Below are positions 51,588 to 60,581 of a stretch of 64,000 bases of DNA, in pieces. The stretch comes from Microbacterium oxydans (GTDB taxonomy: Bacteria > Actinomycetota > Actinomycetes > Actinomycetales > Microbacteriaceae). The DNA lies in NCBI RefSeq assembly GCF_000956525.1, contig NZ_JYIW01000020.1, positions 115,754-179,753 of the forward strand, given 5' to 3'. A program made the position numbers and the translations under genes. The first letter of the stretch is position 1. Each line of letters starts with the position of its first letter. The notes beneath the pieces were generated by a model, which was not told the DNA's origin, did not search any database, and was given only the letters and a program-made list of their open reading frames with translations.

Positions 51588-52880
51588 TCAACCGTTGACC
51601 TGTGCCCAGCCGTCGTCGAGCTCTGACGACAGTCCCGTGTCGTCGATCTCGCCGCCCAGGAACTTCTGGAAGGCGGGCGTCGCGACCGTGTCCTTCCAAC
51701 GGACGAATCCGTTCGCCTGCAGGAACGCGGGGCCGTCGAGGCCCTCGGCGGACTTCACGATCTCGGGCCAGCCGTTCTGTTCCGCGGTCTCCGCGGCGAG
51801 CGCCTTGCGCGCAGACACCGTCGTCGGGATGAGGCCATCGGCGATGTTCATCTTCACGAGGTTGTCGGTCTGCATGAAGTAGTCGAGGAACTTCCCGGCC
51901 TGCTCGGTGTGCGGCGAGTCGATGTTGATCGACAACGTCTGCGGGTTGGCAGCCTGCACCGCGCCGTCGTCGCCCGCGAGCGGCGGCAGCACGATCCAGT
52001 CCATGTCGGCGGGCGCATCGGTGGCGATGTTGGCCACCTGGTATGAGCCCTGCACGGTCATGGCCGCCTTCCCGGCGTAGAACGTGGCCAGCACGTCGGA
52101 GCCCGACTGAGTGACGCCGATCGGGTCGACCGAGCCCTCCTCGATCATGTCGCGCACGCGGTTCGGCACCTCGAGATCGGCATCCTTGACCTCGACCTTC
52201 ATGTCGTCGCCCTCACCGGTGAAGTACTCCGAGCCGAAGCCCATCCCCAGGCTCATGAAGGCGGCGGTCGGACTCTTCAGTCCCCAGGTGATGCCGTGCA
52301 CGTCACCAGCCGTGGTCGCCTTGGCGATCTCGGCGAGCTCGTCCCACGTCATCGAGTCGCCGGTCGGGATCTCGATGCCCGCGGCCTCGAGCAGCGTCTT
52401 GTTCGCGAACACGACGTACGTCTGCAGTTCGGTGGGAGCGCCGATGATCTGTCCATCGACGGTGACGGAATCCAGCACACCGGGGTCGATGTCGTCGATC
52501 GTGTCCTTGCTGAGCAGATCGGTCAGGTCGGCGACGTAGCCGTCACGGGCGAAGGGCACGATGCCGAGCACCTCGTAGTGGATGATGTCGGGGGCCACCT
52601 CGCCAGCGAACTGCGTCGTGAGCTTGTCGTCGAGGCTGTCGGTCGGTGCCTGCACGATCTCGACCTGGATGTCGGGGTTGTCCGCGTTCCAGGCGTCGAC
52701 GATCTCCTTGGTGGCCTGGATCGCAGCCGGCTGATCGGAGAACGACTGGAAGGTGATCGACACCGGCTCGCCGTTGCCGGTGTCATCCGGTGCGTCGCCA
52801 CCCGAGGAGCAGGAGGCGAGGGTCAGCGCCGTCACCGCGGCTGCGGCGAGCGCGATGGACGCGCGATGAAGCTTCTTCAC
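51588..52880 (-). CDS. Sugar/nucleoside-type ABC transporter binding lipoprotein
   Basis: A 430-residue binding protein. Signal peptide with lipobox LASC (MKKLHRASIALAAAAVTALTLASC). It has CUT1 patterns: ATKEIVDAWNADNPDIQVEIVQAP, FAGEVAPDIIHYEV, NKTLLEAAGIEIPTGDSMTWDELAEIAK, YAGKAAMTVQGSYQVANI and GWPEIVKSAEG. It captures the substrate outside the membrane for the two permeases encoded upstream. No ATPase gene is nearby. Confidence 0.93.
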   Translation of the reverse strand: MKKLHRASIALAAAAVTALTLASCSSGGDAPDDTGNGEPVSITFQSFSDQPAAIQATKEIVDAWNADNPDIQVEIVQAPTDSLDDKLTTQFAGEVAPDIIHYEVLGIVPFARDGYVADLTDLLSKDTIDDIDPGVLDSVTVDGQIIGAPTELQTYVVFANKTLLEAAGIEIPTGDSMTWDELAEIAKATTAGDVHGITWGLKSPTAAFMSLGMGFGSEYFTGEGDDMKVEVKDADLEVPNRVRDMIEEGSVDPIGVTQSGSDVLATFYAGKAAMTVQGSYQVANIATDAPADMDWIVLPPLAGDDGAVQAANPQTLSINIDSPHTEQAGKFLDYFMQTDNLVKMNIADGLIPTTVSARKALAAETAEQNGWPEIVKSAEGLDGPAFLQANGFVRWKDTVATPAFQKFLGGEIDDTGLSSELDDGWAQVNG

Positions 52881-52925
52881 TTCATACCTCTTTCTATTGA
52901 TGGGAATTGCGGAAGGTCTGCGAGC

Positions 52926-53834
52926 TCAACCCTTGACAGCGCCGGAGAGCAGGCCGGTGGCCAGGCGCTTCTGCAGCAGAGTGAAGAAGACGATGCTCGG
53001 GATGCTCGACAGCAGCGCGCCGGCCGCCAACGGCCCGACCGCGACCTTGCCCTCGCCGCCGACGAACGTGCTGAGCGCGATGGGCAGCGTGTAGTTCTCC
53101 GGGGACTGGAGCAGCACCAGGGCGAAGAAGAACTCGTTGTACGCCGAGACGAAGCTGAACATCGCGGTCGCGACGAGACCCGGCATCAGCAGCGGGAAGA
53201 CGACCCGCTGCAGGGTGCGCGCCTTGTTGGCGCCGTCGATCGCCGCTGCCTCTTCGATGTCGTAGGGGATCGCCGCGACATAGCCCTGCAGCATCCACAG
53301 CGAGAAGGGCAGCGTGTAGACCGAGTACACCGCGACGAGGCCGAGCAGCGAGTCGACCAGGCCGACCGAGCGGAGGATGAAGAACAGGGGGATCACGATG
53401 AGGATCACCGGGAAGATCTGGCTCACCAGGATGTAGCCCACACCGATCGAGCGGAGCTTGCCCTGGTACCTGGCCATCACATAGGCCCCGGGGATCGACA
53501 GGAGCGTCACGATGACCGTCGTCGCGACCGCCACGAGCAGGCTGTTGCCTGCCGCTCGCACGAGGCCCTGCCGTTCGAGCGCAGCGGCGAAGTTGTCGAT
53601 GGTCGGCTGCAGCGGGAACAGGTTCACGGCGAGCGAGTTGATCTCGGCGGACGACTTGAACGCGGTCGAGATCAGCCACAGCAGGGGGAACCCGAGGAAG
53701 ACCAGGAATCCTGCGAGCGCCACGTACTGGAGCGCCCGCACGAGCGGCTTCGTCGTGCGCCGGTGCATCCTGGCGCGCTGCCGCTTCGTCGTGTGCTGTG
53801 TGAGCATGGTGCGGGTCTGCGTGCTCTGAATCAT
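52926..53834 (-). CDS. ABC transporter permease (MalG type)
   Basis: A 302-residue permease with six helices, EAA loop DIEEAAAIDGANKARTLQRVVFPLLMPG, and C-terminal TGLLSGAVKG. ATG 53834 overlaps the stop of its partner (ATGA), so the pair is translationally coupled. It belongs to the operon with the four ADP-ribosylglycohydrolase paralogues. Confidence 0.94.
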   Translation of the reverse strand: MIQSTQTRTMLTQHTTKRQRARMHRRTTKPLVRALQYVALAGFLVFLGFPLLWLISTAFKSSAEINSLAVNLFPLQPTIDNFAAALERQGLVRAAGNSLLVAVATTVIVTLLSIPGAYVMARYQGKLRSIGVGYILVSQIFPVILIVIPLFFILRSVGLVDSLLGLVAVYSVYTLPFSLWMLQGYVAAIPYDIEEAAAIDGANKARTLQRVVFPLLMPGLVATAMFSFVSAYNEFFFALVLLQSPENYTLPIALSTFVGGEGKVAVGPLAAGALLSSIPSIVFFTLLQKRLATGLLSGAVKG

Positions 53835-54772
53835 CGCGCGCTCCTCTCCGGACGCAGCTGACGCCACAGGGCGATCACCAGGATCGCGACGAGGAAGATC
53901 ACGATGACGTCTCCCATCGCGGCGGCACCGCCGGTGTTGCGGGATTTGAAGGCCTCGAGGTAGGTGAACAGCATCGGCAGCATCGTGCGACCACCCGGAC
54001 CGCCCTCGGTCATGACGTAGACGATGCCGAAGGAGTTGAAGTTCCAGATGAAGCTCAGGCTCGCGATCGAGAAGATCACCGGACGCAGGGCCGGCAGGGT
54101 GACGCTGATGAACCGACGCCACGCGCTCGCCCCGTCGACCGCCGCCGCCTCGAGCAGCTCGCCCGGCACCTGCTGGAGTCCGGCGAGCAGCACGACGGTG
54201 TTCTGCGGCATCCCGACCCAGACACCGACGAGGATGACCGCGGGGAGGGCGAGACCGAAGTCGCCCAGCCAGTTGATGTTCTCAGGGCCGCCGAGGGACT
54301 CGATCAGCCAGTTCAACGGGCCGTTCGTCGGCGAGTAGATCATCTGCCACATCACGGCGACGACCACCGGCGGCATCGCCCAGGGGATCAGCGCGAGCAC
54401 GCGGGTGATCCCTCGGAAGCGCAGATCCGTGTTGAGCAGCAAGGCCAGGCAGAGTCCGCCGATCAGCTGGAGCGCAGTCACGACGACGGCCCAGATCATG
54501 CCGATGCCGAACGACTGCCAGAACTGCGTGTCGGATCCGAGCTTGATGAAGTTCTCGAAGCCGATGAACTGCGTCTCGTGGTTCCTGGCGAGGCGGGAGT
54601 CGGTGAACGCGGTGGCGACACCGATGAAGAGGGGGACGACGCTGAGCGCGAGGATCGGGATCAGCGTCGGGATGACGAGACCGATCGCCTCGTTGCGCCG
54701 CGATCTGGCGAGTCCGCCCGTCTTGGGTGCGACGCGCTTCGCGCCGGTGCTCGTGGTTGCGGTGGTGCTCAC
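53831..54772 (-). CDS. ABC transporter permease (MalF type)
   Basis: A 313-residue permease. The first helix is AIGLVIPTLIPILALSVVPLFIGVATAFTDSRL, the EAA loop ELLEAAAVDGASAWRRFISVTLPALRP, and VMTEGGPGGRTMLPMLFTYLEAF precedes the last helix. GTG 54772 overlaps the LacI stop (GTGA), showing that regulator and transporter are one operon. Confidence 0.94.
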   Translation of the reverse strand: MSTTATTSTGAKRVAPKTGGLARSRRNEAIGLVIPTLIPILALSVVPLFIGVATAFTDSRLARNHETQFIGFENFIKLGSDTQFWQSFGIGMIWAVVVTALQLIGGLCLALLLNTDLRFRGITRVLALIPWAMPPVVVAVMWQMIYSPTNGPLNWLIESLGGPENINWLGDFGLALPAVILVGVWVGMPQNTVVLLAGLQQVPGELLEAAAVDGASAWRRFISVTLPALRPVIFSIASLSFIWNFNSFGIVYVMTEGGPGGRTMLPMLFTYLEAFKSRNTGGAAAMGDVIVIFLVAILVIALWRQLRPERSAR

Positions 54773-55791
54773 GAGGGTTCCCCGATCGTCGACGCACGCA
54801 CGACCAGCGTGGCCTCCACCGTCTCGCGTCGCGTGGGTCGCGACGGATCGGCGAAGCGTTCCCTGAGCATGCGTGCGGCTATCCGGCCCCGCCGCTCGGA
54901 CTGAAGGGAGACGGAGGTCAGAGGTGGGCTGTACAGCGCCGCCAGGTCGGTGTCGTCGATGCCGGTCACGGCGATGTCCTCCGGAACACGGAGACCCTGC
55001 CGCCGGATCGCGTTGATGGCGCCGATCGCGATCAGGTCGTTCGCGCAGACGATCGCGTCGAGGCGTTCGCTGCTCTCCTCGCGGGCGGCGAGCAGGCGCT
55101 CAGCGGCCTCGACTCCTGCGCCGACGGTGAAGTCGGTCGCGGTGACCTGCAGACCGTCGGAGCGGGAGAGGCCATGCCGCTCGACGGCGGCGGCGAAGCC
55201 GGCTCGCCGAGCCGCGCCCGGGTTCGTGTTGCCCGGACCGTTGATCACGCCGATGCGCGTGCGGCCGATCTCGACGAGGTGATCGACGACCATGCCGACG
55301 GCCACCGCCGAATCGACGAAGACGCTGTCGATGCTGAGCTCGGAGTGCAGCGTGCCGATGACCACGACGGGCACGACCGTGTCGGCGAGAGCCTGTCGGA
55401 GGGCCGGCGTGACTCGGAGCGGCGAGATGATCAGCCCGTCGCCGGCTCCCATGCTGAGCATGCGCACGAGCTCGACGGTCTGATCGGGGCGACGGCCGGT
55501 CGCTGAGACGCTGATGCGCGTCGTCTCGCCGAGCTCCTCCTCGATCGCACGGAGCATCTGGACGTAGTTCGGGTTGCCGATGTCATCGACGGCGAACACG
55601 ACCTGCGGGTGCCCGCCGAGGCGCAGCGACCGTGCCGTCGCGTCCGGCAGATAGCCGATGCGCTTCGCGGCAGTGCGCACCTTGCGAACCATCTCAGGGC
55701 TGGCGGAGCGGCCGGTGAGTGCGCGCGATGCGGACGCCAGCGAGACGCCGGCAGCGGCGGCGACCTCGTGCAGAGTCGGCTTCGTTCCCAT
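54769..55791 (-). CDS. LacI-family repressor of the ADP-ribosylglycohydrolase operon
   Basis: A 340-residue repressor. The helix-turn-helix and hinge are TLHEVAAAAGVSLASASRALTGRSASPEMVRKVRTAAKRIGYLPDATARSLRLG. The periplasmic-binding-protein-like ligand domain includes VFAVDDIGNPNYVQMLRAIEEEL and VCANDLIAIGAINAIRRQGLRVPEDIAVTGIDD. ATG 55791 follows AGGAGA; a longer frame would run through the operators. First gene of the operon, preceded by two perfect operators, so autoregulated. The ligand may be the transported compound. Confidence 0.94.
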   Translation of the reverse strand: MGTKPTLHEVAAAAGVSLASASRALTGRSASPEMVRKVRTAAKRIGYLPDATARSLRLGGHPQVVFAVDDIGNPNYVQMLRAIEEELGETTRISVSATGRRPDQTVELVRMLSMGAGDGLIISPLRVTPALRQALADTVVPVVVIGTLHSELSIDSVFVDSAVAVGMVVDHLVEIGRTRIGVINGPGNTNPGAARRAGFAAAVERHGLSRSDGLQVTATDFTVGAGVEAAERLLAAREESSERLDAIVCANDLIAIGAINAIRRQGLRVPEDIAVTGIDDTDLAALYSPPLTSVSLQSERRGRIAARMLRERFADPSRPTRRETVEATLVVRASTIGEPS

Positions 55792-55808
55792 GATTCTCCT
55801 CGGTGAGC

Positions 55809-55848
55809 GGAAACGTTTCCATCGTCGGATTTGGAAACGTTTCCAAAT
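55809..55848. promoter_or_regulatory. Two perfect LacI-family operators
   Basis: GGAAACGTTTCC occurs at 55809-55820 and 55833-55844, centres 24 bp apart. The distal copy extends to a perfect 20-bp palindrome, ATTTGGAAACGTTTCCAAAT (55829-55848). They lie 18-57 nt upstream of the lacI ATG, on the presumed promoter. The central CG and GAAACG/CGTTTC halves are the classic LacI/CcpA-type operator form. Confidence 0.88.
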
Positions 55849-55895
55849 AGACGATGATCGGGCTCCAGGGAATCTAGACGCACACCCCCTGGGTG

Positions 55896-56699
55896 TCAAG
55901 ACCCCGATTCGGCGGCGCGCAGGATCCACTCCGCACGGCCGCGCATCGCTTGGTCGACCATCTCGCCTGAGGAGAGCGTGGCCACTCCCCCGCCCCCCAG
56001 CACGGCGACGACCTCCCGTGCCCAGGCGACCTCGCGACCGGTGAAGGCGAAGACCCCGGCGATCACGGGCAGCTGGATCGGATGCGCCGCCATCCGTCCG
56101 AACAGTCCCAGCTCGGACGCGCGGCGGGTGTCGTCGGCCAGACCCTCCAGGTCCCGGATCCCCGGGTACACCGATGCCATCGGTGTCGGCAGCCCGGCGG
56201 CGCGAGCGGCGAACAGCATCGAGAGTCTGGCATGCGTGATCACTGGCTCGCCGCCGCCGAGTTCACTGCGCAGATCGCTCTCGCCGAGCGCGAGGGCGAC
56301 GACGGCCGGGTGCTCGGCGATCGTCACGGCATTCACGACTCCGCGAGCCGATTCGAGCAGCGCGATGACCGGGCGGTCGGGAGCGATGGCGGCGACGCGG
56401 TCGAGCTCGGCGACGCTCTCGACCTTCGGAAGTCGGATGCCGATGTCAGGAGCGAGCCCGGCGACAGCCCGCAGGTCGGCATCGTCGCCGGCGTTCACCC
56501 GCACCTGCACGGCGGCGGTTCCCCTCCGTCCATCGCGCAGCCGGTCGACGACGGCATCCCGCGCGGTGGCCTTGTGCTGCGGGGCCACGGCATCTTCGAG
56601 GTCGAAGACCACGAGATCGGCGCCGCTCTCCTCGGCAGAGCGGAACCGGTCGGGGCGGTCCCCCGGCACGTAGAGTCCGGTGCGGTACGGGGCGGTCAT
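55896..56699 (-). CDS. CitE-like HpcH/HpaI aldolase/CoA lyase
   Basis: A 267-residue TIM-barrel enzyme: YVPGDRPDRFRSAEESGADLVVFDLEDAVAPQHKATARDAV, QVRVNAGDD, GIRLPKVESVAEL, ALLESARGVVNA, ALGESDLRSELG and VYPGIRDLEGLADDTRRASELGLFGRMAAHPIQLP. Key acidic metal ligands (Glu in LPKVES..LLES, Asp in GESDL) are present. CitE-like proteins cleave citramalyl-, malyl- or beta-hydroxyacyl-CoA. It overlaps the CoA-transferase stop by ATGA, so the pair probably activates an acid with CoA and then splits it. Confidence 0.9.
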   Translation of the reverse strand: MTAPYRTGLYVPGDRPDRFRSAEESGADLVVFDLEDAVAPQHKATARDAVVDRLRDGRRGTAAVQVRVNAGDDADLRAVAGLAPDIGIRLPKVESVAELDRVAAIAPDRPVIALLESARGVVNAVTIAEHPAVVALALGESDLRSELGGGEPVITHARLSMLFAARAAGLPTPMASVYPGIRDLEGLADDTRRASELGLFGRMAAHPIQLPVIAGVFAFTGREVAWAREVVAVLGGGGVATLSSGEMVDQAMRGRAEWILRAAESGS

Positions 56700-57916
56700 C
56701 ACACCGCCCCCCTCGCGTGCAGGTCGGTGATGTCGGCATCCGAGAAGCCGTGTTCGCGCAGGACCTCGTCGGTGTCGGCGCCATGTCGGCGCCCTGCCCA
56801 CCGGATCTCCCCCGGCGTCCGCGAGAGCCGGAACAGCACGTTCTGCATCGCCACGTCGCCGAGCTCGTCGTCATCCACACGCACGACCGTTCCCAGCGCC
56901 CGGTACTGCGGGTCCTCCACCACCCCGCGCACGTCGTAGACCGGAGCGATCGCAGCAGAAGCCGACTCGAACACCGAGACGACCTCCTCCGCGTCATGCG
57001 CACCGATCCACGACTGCACCGCGTCATCGAGCTCATCGGCGTGCAACGCCCGCTCATGGCCGGAGCGGAACCAGGGTTCGTCGATCAGCTCCGCACGCCC
57101 GACCACCGTCATCACGCGTTCGGCGATCGACTGCGAGCTCGTCGACACCGCCAGCCACACGCCGTCGCGTGAGCGGTACACGTTGCGGGGAGCGTTGTTG
57201 ACCGACCGGTTTCCGGTGCGGGGCTGGACCACCCCGAGCTGGTCCCATGCCGTGATCTGGCCTCCCAGCAGCATCAGGATCGGCTCGATGATCGCCATGT
57301 CGACGATCTGCCCTCGGCCGTCGCGCTCCGCGCTGCGCAGCGCAGCCATCACGGCGTACGCGGTCGCGAGGGCCGCGACCCCATCAGCGAGGCCGAACGG
57401 CGGAAGCGTGGGAGGGCCGTCCGGGTCACCGGTCAGTGCAGCGAACCCGCTCATCGCCTCGGCGAGGCTGCCGAAGCCTGGGCGCGCCGAATACGGTCCG
57501 AACTGGCCGAATGCCGTCACCCTGGCCAGCACGAGACGCGGATTCGCGGCATGCAGGCGCTCGGGCGAGAGTCCCCAGCGTTCGAGGGTGCCAGGGCGGA
57601 AGTTCTCGATCATGACATCCGCGTCGGCGACGAGGCGCAGCAGCACCTCCGCGCCGTCCGGGTCGCTCAGGTCGACCGTCACGGTGCGCTTGTTGCGCCC
57701 GAGCGTCTTCCACCAGAGGTTGACACCGTTCTTCTCCGGCCCGTGACCGCGCGAGGCGTCCGGCCGGGTCGGATGCTCGACTTTGATGACGTCAGCGCCG
57801 AAATCCCCCAGGAACGTGGCGGCGAGCGGGCCGGCGAACAGCGTGGAGACATCGAGCACGCGCACCCCCTGCAGGGGCGCCGTTGGAACAGTTCTCAGAT
57901 CTTCCTGGTCCGACAC
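56699..57916 (-). CDS. Class III CoA-transferase (CaiB/BaiF family)
   Basis: A 405-residue CoA-transferase: LQGVRVLDVSTLFAGPLAATFLGDFGADVIKVEHPTRPDASRGHGPEKNGVNLWWKTLGRNKRTVTVDL, DVMIENFRPGTLERWGL and VLARVTAFGQFGPYSARPGFGSLAEAMSGFAALTGDPDGPPTLPPFGLADGVAAL. The catalytic Asp is in the GFGSLAEAMSG..DGPP region typical of the family. GTG 57916 has no ribosome-binding site but lies 6 nt after a TATCAT -10, suggesting a leaderless mRNA. Confidence 0.92.
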   Translation of the reverse strand: MSDQEDLRTVPTAPLQGVRVLDVSTLFAGPLAATFLGDFGADVIKVEHPTRPDASRGHGPEKNGVNLWWKTLGRNKRTVTVDLSDPDGAEVLLRLVADADVMIENFRPGTLERWGLSPERLHAANPRLVLARVTAFGQFGPYSARPGFGSLAEAMSGFAALTGDPDGPPTLPPFGLADGVAALATAYAVMAALRSAERDGRGQIVDMAIIEPILMLLGGQITAWDQLGVVQPRTGNRSVNNAPRNVYRSRDGVWLAVSTSSQSIAERVMTVVGRAELIDEPWFRSGHERALHADELDDAVQSWIGAHDAEEVVSVFESASAAIAPVYDVRGVVEDPQYRALGTVVRVDDDELGDVAMQNVLFRLSRTPGEIRWAGRRHGADTDEVLREHGFSDADITDLHARGAV

Positions 57917-57922
57917 CGAGAC

Positions 57923-57951
57923 ATGATAGCCACAGCGCTGCCTGGTCTCGA
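57923..57951 (-). promoter_or_regulatory. Predicted leaderless promoter of the CoA-transferase/CitE operon
   Basis: On the minus strand TCGAGA (57946-57951), a 17-bp spacer and TATCAT (57923-57928) precede the GTG start codon at 57916 by 6 nt, so transcription would begin at or beside the GTG. No Shine-Dalgarno sequence is present. Confidence 0.6.
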
Positions 57952-58007
57952 CCCCACCACCCGTCGACGCGGCAGCGACCTCGCGCCGCCGTGCGCCGCT
58001 CGCCCGG

Positions 58008-58847
58008 TCAGTTCAGGACGGGCGGGATCTCCGACCAGACGATGCGCTCCTCGGTCGTCGGCGCGAGCGGGATACGGCCTGCGCCGTCGGGCTCGGGGAT
58101 CGCCGCGAGCAGCGCACGGGTGTACGGATGCTGCGGATCGGCCCACACGCGGTCGGTCTGCCCCGACTCGAGCACCCGGCCGCCGAACATCACGAAGGTG
58201 CGGTCGGCGATGCGACGGACCACCGCGAGGTCGTGCGAGATGAACAGCATCCCCGCACCGGCTTCCGCGACCAGGTCGCGCATGAGGCCGGCGACGCTCG
58301 TCTGGGTCGAGGCGTCGAGCGCCGAGATCGGCTCGTCGGCGACCAGCAGCGACGGCCGCGCTGCGAGCGCCCTGGCGATCGCGATGCGCTGCTTCTGCCC
58401 GCCCGAGAACTGGTGCGGGAACCGGGTGCGCACGTTCGTCGGCAGGCCGACCCGCTCGAGCCACTCCTCGACGGTGGAGCCGGCGGCACCGCGAGCTTTC
58501 GCGGTGGCGATGCCGTCGGCGATCTGGTCGCCCACCCGGCGGCGGGGGTTGAGCGAGGTCGACGGATCCTGGAACACCATCTGGATGCCGGTGAGCGCGA
58601 TCGACCGGCGCCGGATGCCGAGCGGAGACACCGGAGCATCCCGGAACAGCACCGTGCCGCCGGCGATCTTCTCGATGCCGACCACAGCACGCGCCAGGCT
58701 CGACTTGCCGCTGCCGGATTCGCCGACCAGTGCGACGGTCTCACCGGGGGCGACGCTGAGCGACACCCCGTTCACTGCGACGACCGGCGGGTTGCCCGGG
58801 TACCGAACGACGATGTCCTGCGCGTCGAGGACGGCGACCTCACTCAT
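58008..58847 (-). CDS. Oligopeptide-type ABC transporter ATPase (DppF-like)
   Basis: A 279-residue ATPase: Walker A LVGESGSGKSSLARAV, Q-loop GIQMVFQDPSTSLNPR, signature HQFSGGQKQRIAIARAL, Walker B LLVADEPISALD and the switch His in LFISHD. The C-terminal YTRALLAAIPEPDGAGR is typical of oligopeptide/nickel importers. ATG 58847 with GGAGAGG upstream overlaps DppD by 8 nt; ATG 58862 is possible. Last gene of the operon. Confidence 0.95.
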   Translation of the reverse strand: MSEVAVLDAQDIVVRYPGNPPVVAVNGVSLSVAPGETVALVGESGSGKSSLARAVVGIEKIAGGTVLFRDAPVSPLGIRRRSIALTGIQMVFQDPSTSLNPRRRVGDQIADGIATAKARGAAGSTVEEWLERVGLPTNVRTRFPHQFSGGQKQRIAIARALAARPSLLVADEPISALDASTQTSVAGLMRDLVAEAGAGMLFISHDLAVVRRIADRTFVMFGGRVLESGQTDRVWADPQHPYTRALLAAIPEPDGAGRIPLAPTTEERIVWSEIPPVLN

Positions 58848-59673
58848 GAGCGGCCTCTCCATCCGATGCTCCTTCGATCCGCGAACCGGGCAGGGCCGCG
58901 AGCAGCGTTCGCGTGTATTCGTGCTGCGGGTCGCTGAACAGGGTCTCGCGATCGGCGAGCTCGACGATCCGGCCGTCCTTCATGACGGCGACCTGATCGG
59001 CGATCGCGCTCATGACGCCGAGGTCGTGGGTGACCAGCAGTACTGCGAGATTCCGTTCGATCGCGAGATCGCGGAGCAGCTGCAGGATGCCGGCCTGCAC
59101 CGTGACGTCGAGTGCGGTGGTCGGCTCGTCCGCCAGCAGCACTTCGGGGTCGCACGCGAGGGCGCATGCGATCGCGATGCGCTGACGCTGCCCGCCGGAG
59201 AACTGGTGCGGGTACCGCTTGAGCGCCTCTTCGGGGTTCGGCACCTGCACGGTCTCGAGCAGTTCGACGGCCCTCGCGCGCGCTGCGGCGCCCTTGAGCC
59301 CGAGGTGCACGCGCATGTGATCCGTGAGCTGGCGCCCGACCGGCAGCTGCGGGTGCAGCGACGCCGACGGGTCCTGGAACACCATCGCGATGCGCTTGCC
59401 GCGCACGCGGTTGAGCGCGCGGCGGTTCAGGCCGACGAGCTCCTCGCCGCCGAGGCTGATCGATCCGCCGGTGCGGGCCTGCCGCGGAAGCAGCCCGAGC
59501 ACGGCGAGCGAGGTGAGCGTCTTGCCCGACCCGGACTCTCCGGCGAGGCCGTGGATGCGCCCGGCCTCGAGGTCGATCGAGACGCCCTGCACGAGCGGGC
59601 GCCCGATGTCGATCGTGAGATCGCGGATGCTGAGCGCCGGGGCGCCTGGCGTCGCACTGCGCTGCGCGGTCAT
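58840..59673 (-). CDS. Oligopeptide-type ABC transporter ATPase (DppD-like)
   Basis: A 277-residue ATPase with Walker A GLAGESGSGKTLTSLAV, Q-loop AMVFQDPSASLHPQLPV, signature HQFSGGQRQRIAIACAL, Walker B VLLADEPTTALDVT and LLVTHDLGVM. The end HEYTRTLLAALPGSR is the usual binding-protein-dependent peptide importer tail. ATG 59673 overlaps the upstream permease stop (ATGA). It lacks the Cys-rich C-terminal iron-sulfur region of some DppD proteins. Confidence 0.95.
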   Translation of the reverse strand: MTAQRSATPGAPALSIRDLTIDIGRPLVQGVSIDLEAGRIHGLAGESGSGKTLTSLAVLGLLPRQARTGGSISLGGEELVGLNRRALNRVRGKRIAMVFQDPSASLHPQLPVGRQLTDHMRVHLGLKGAAARARAVELLETVQVPNPEEALKRYPHQFSGGQRQRIAIACALACDPEVLLADEPTTALDVTVQAGILQLLRDLAIERNLAVLLVTHDLGVMSAIADQVAVMKDGRIVELADRETLFSDPQHEYTRTLLAALPGSRIEGASDGEAAHE

Positions 59674-60581
59674 GCGGGCACCCCCGTCGCTGCTGCCGTC
59701 TTGTCGGCCTGCTTCTCGTGGGCGATCTCGGCGGTCGGGTCGAGCACGTCGCGCATCGCGTCACCGAGGAAGTTGAACGCGAGCACCACGGTCAGGATCG
59801 CGAGTCCGGGGAAGACGCCGAGCCACCAGGCGTCGAAGTTCTGCATGGCACCCGAGATCATGGATCCCCACTCGGCGGTCGGCGGCTGTGCACCGAGCCC
59901 GAGGAAGGAGAGTCCGGAGAGCAGCAGGATCGCGGCACCGATGTCGAGCGTCGCGAGCACGAGCACCGGACCCGCGATGTTCGGGAGGATGTCGATGAAC
60001 AGGGTGCGCAGCGGCGAGTGGCCGAGCAGGCGTCCGGCGATCACGTAGTTCTGACCGCGCAGTCCGAGCACGATGCTGCGGGTCACACGTGAGTACTGCG
60101 GCCACGACACGACGATCGCCGCGATCACGGCGTTGAACAGCGAGGGGCCGAGGGATGCTGCGACCACCATCGCGAGGATGACCGTCGGGAACGCCATGAA
60201 GAGGTCGGTGATGCGCATCAGCGTCTCATCGACCCAACCGCCGAAGTAGCCGGCGAGCGCGCCGATCGCGGTGCCGATGATCATGGCGGCGATCACCAGC
60301 ATCAGGGCGAGCGGCAGGCTCACGGTGGCACCGGTCATCAGGCGGGAGAAGATGTCGCGCCCGTTGCCGTCGGTGCCGAGCAGTGTGTCGATCCCCGGCG
60401 GCTGCAGTCGCGGCAGCACCTGGGCGTTCGGGCCGAACGGCACCCACCACTGCGCCGTGAAGGCCACGATGATCCAGGCGCCCGCGATCACGGTGCCGAT
60501 GATGCCGAGCGGGGTGCGCCAGGCGCGGGGCCAGCGGAAGCGGAAGCGGCCGCGGCCGGAGACGGCGTCGATGCGGCTCAT
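59670..60581 (-). CDS. Oligopeptide-type ABC transporter permease (DppC-like)
   Basis: A 303-residue permease. The N-terminal helix (WRTPLGIIGTVIAGAWIIVAFTAQWWVPFGP) is followed by LLGTDGNGRDIFSRLMTGATVSL, the characteristic DppC loop, then five more helices and VIAGRLLGHSPLRTLFIDILPNIAGPVLV, the EAA-like ATPase contact. Overlaps DppB by ATGA. Confidence 0.95.
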   Translation of the reverse strand: MSRIDAVSGRGRFRFRWPRAWRTPLGIIGTVIAGAWIIVAFTAQWWVPFGPNAQVLPRLQPPGIDTLLGTDGNGRDIFSRLMTGATVSLPLALMLVIAAMIIGTAIGALAGYFGGWVDETLMRITDLFMAFPTVILAMVVAASLGPSLFNAVIAAIVVSWPQYSRVTRSIVLGLRGQNYVIAGRLLGHSPLRTLFIDILPNIAGPVLVLATLDIGAAILLLSGLSFLGLGAQPPTAEWGSMISGAMQNFDAWWLGVFPGLAILTVVLAFNFLGDAMRDVLDPTAEIAHEKQADKTAAATGVPA

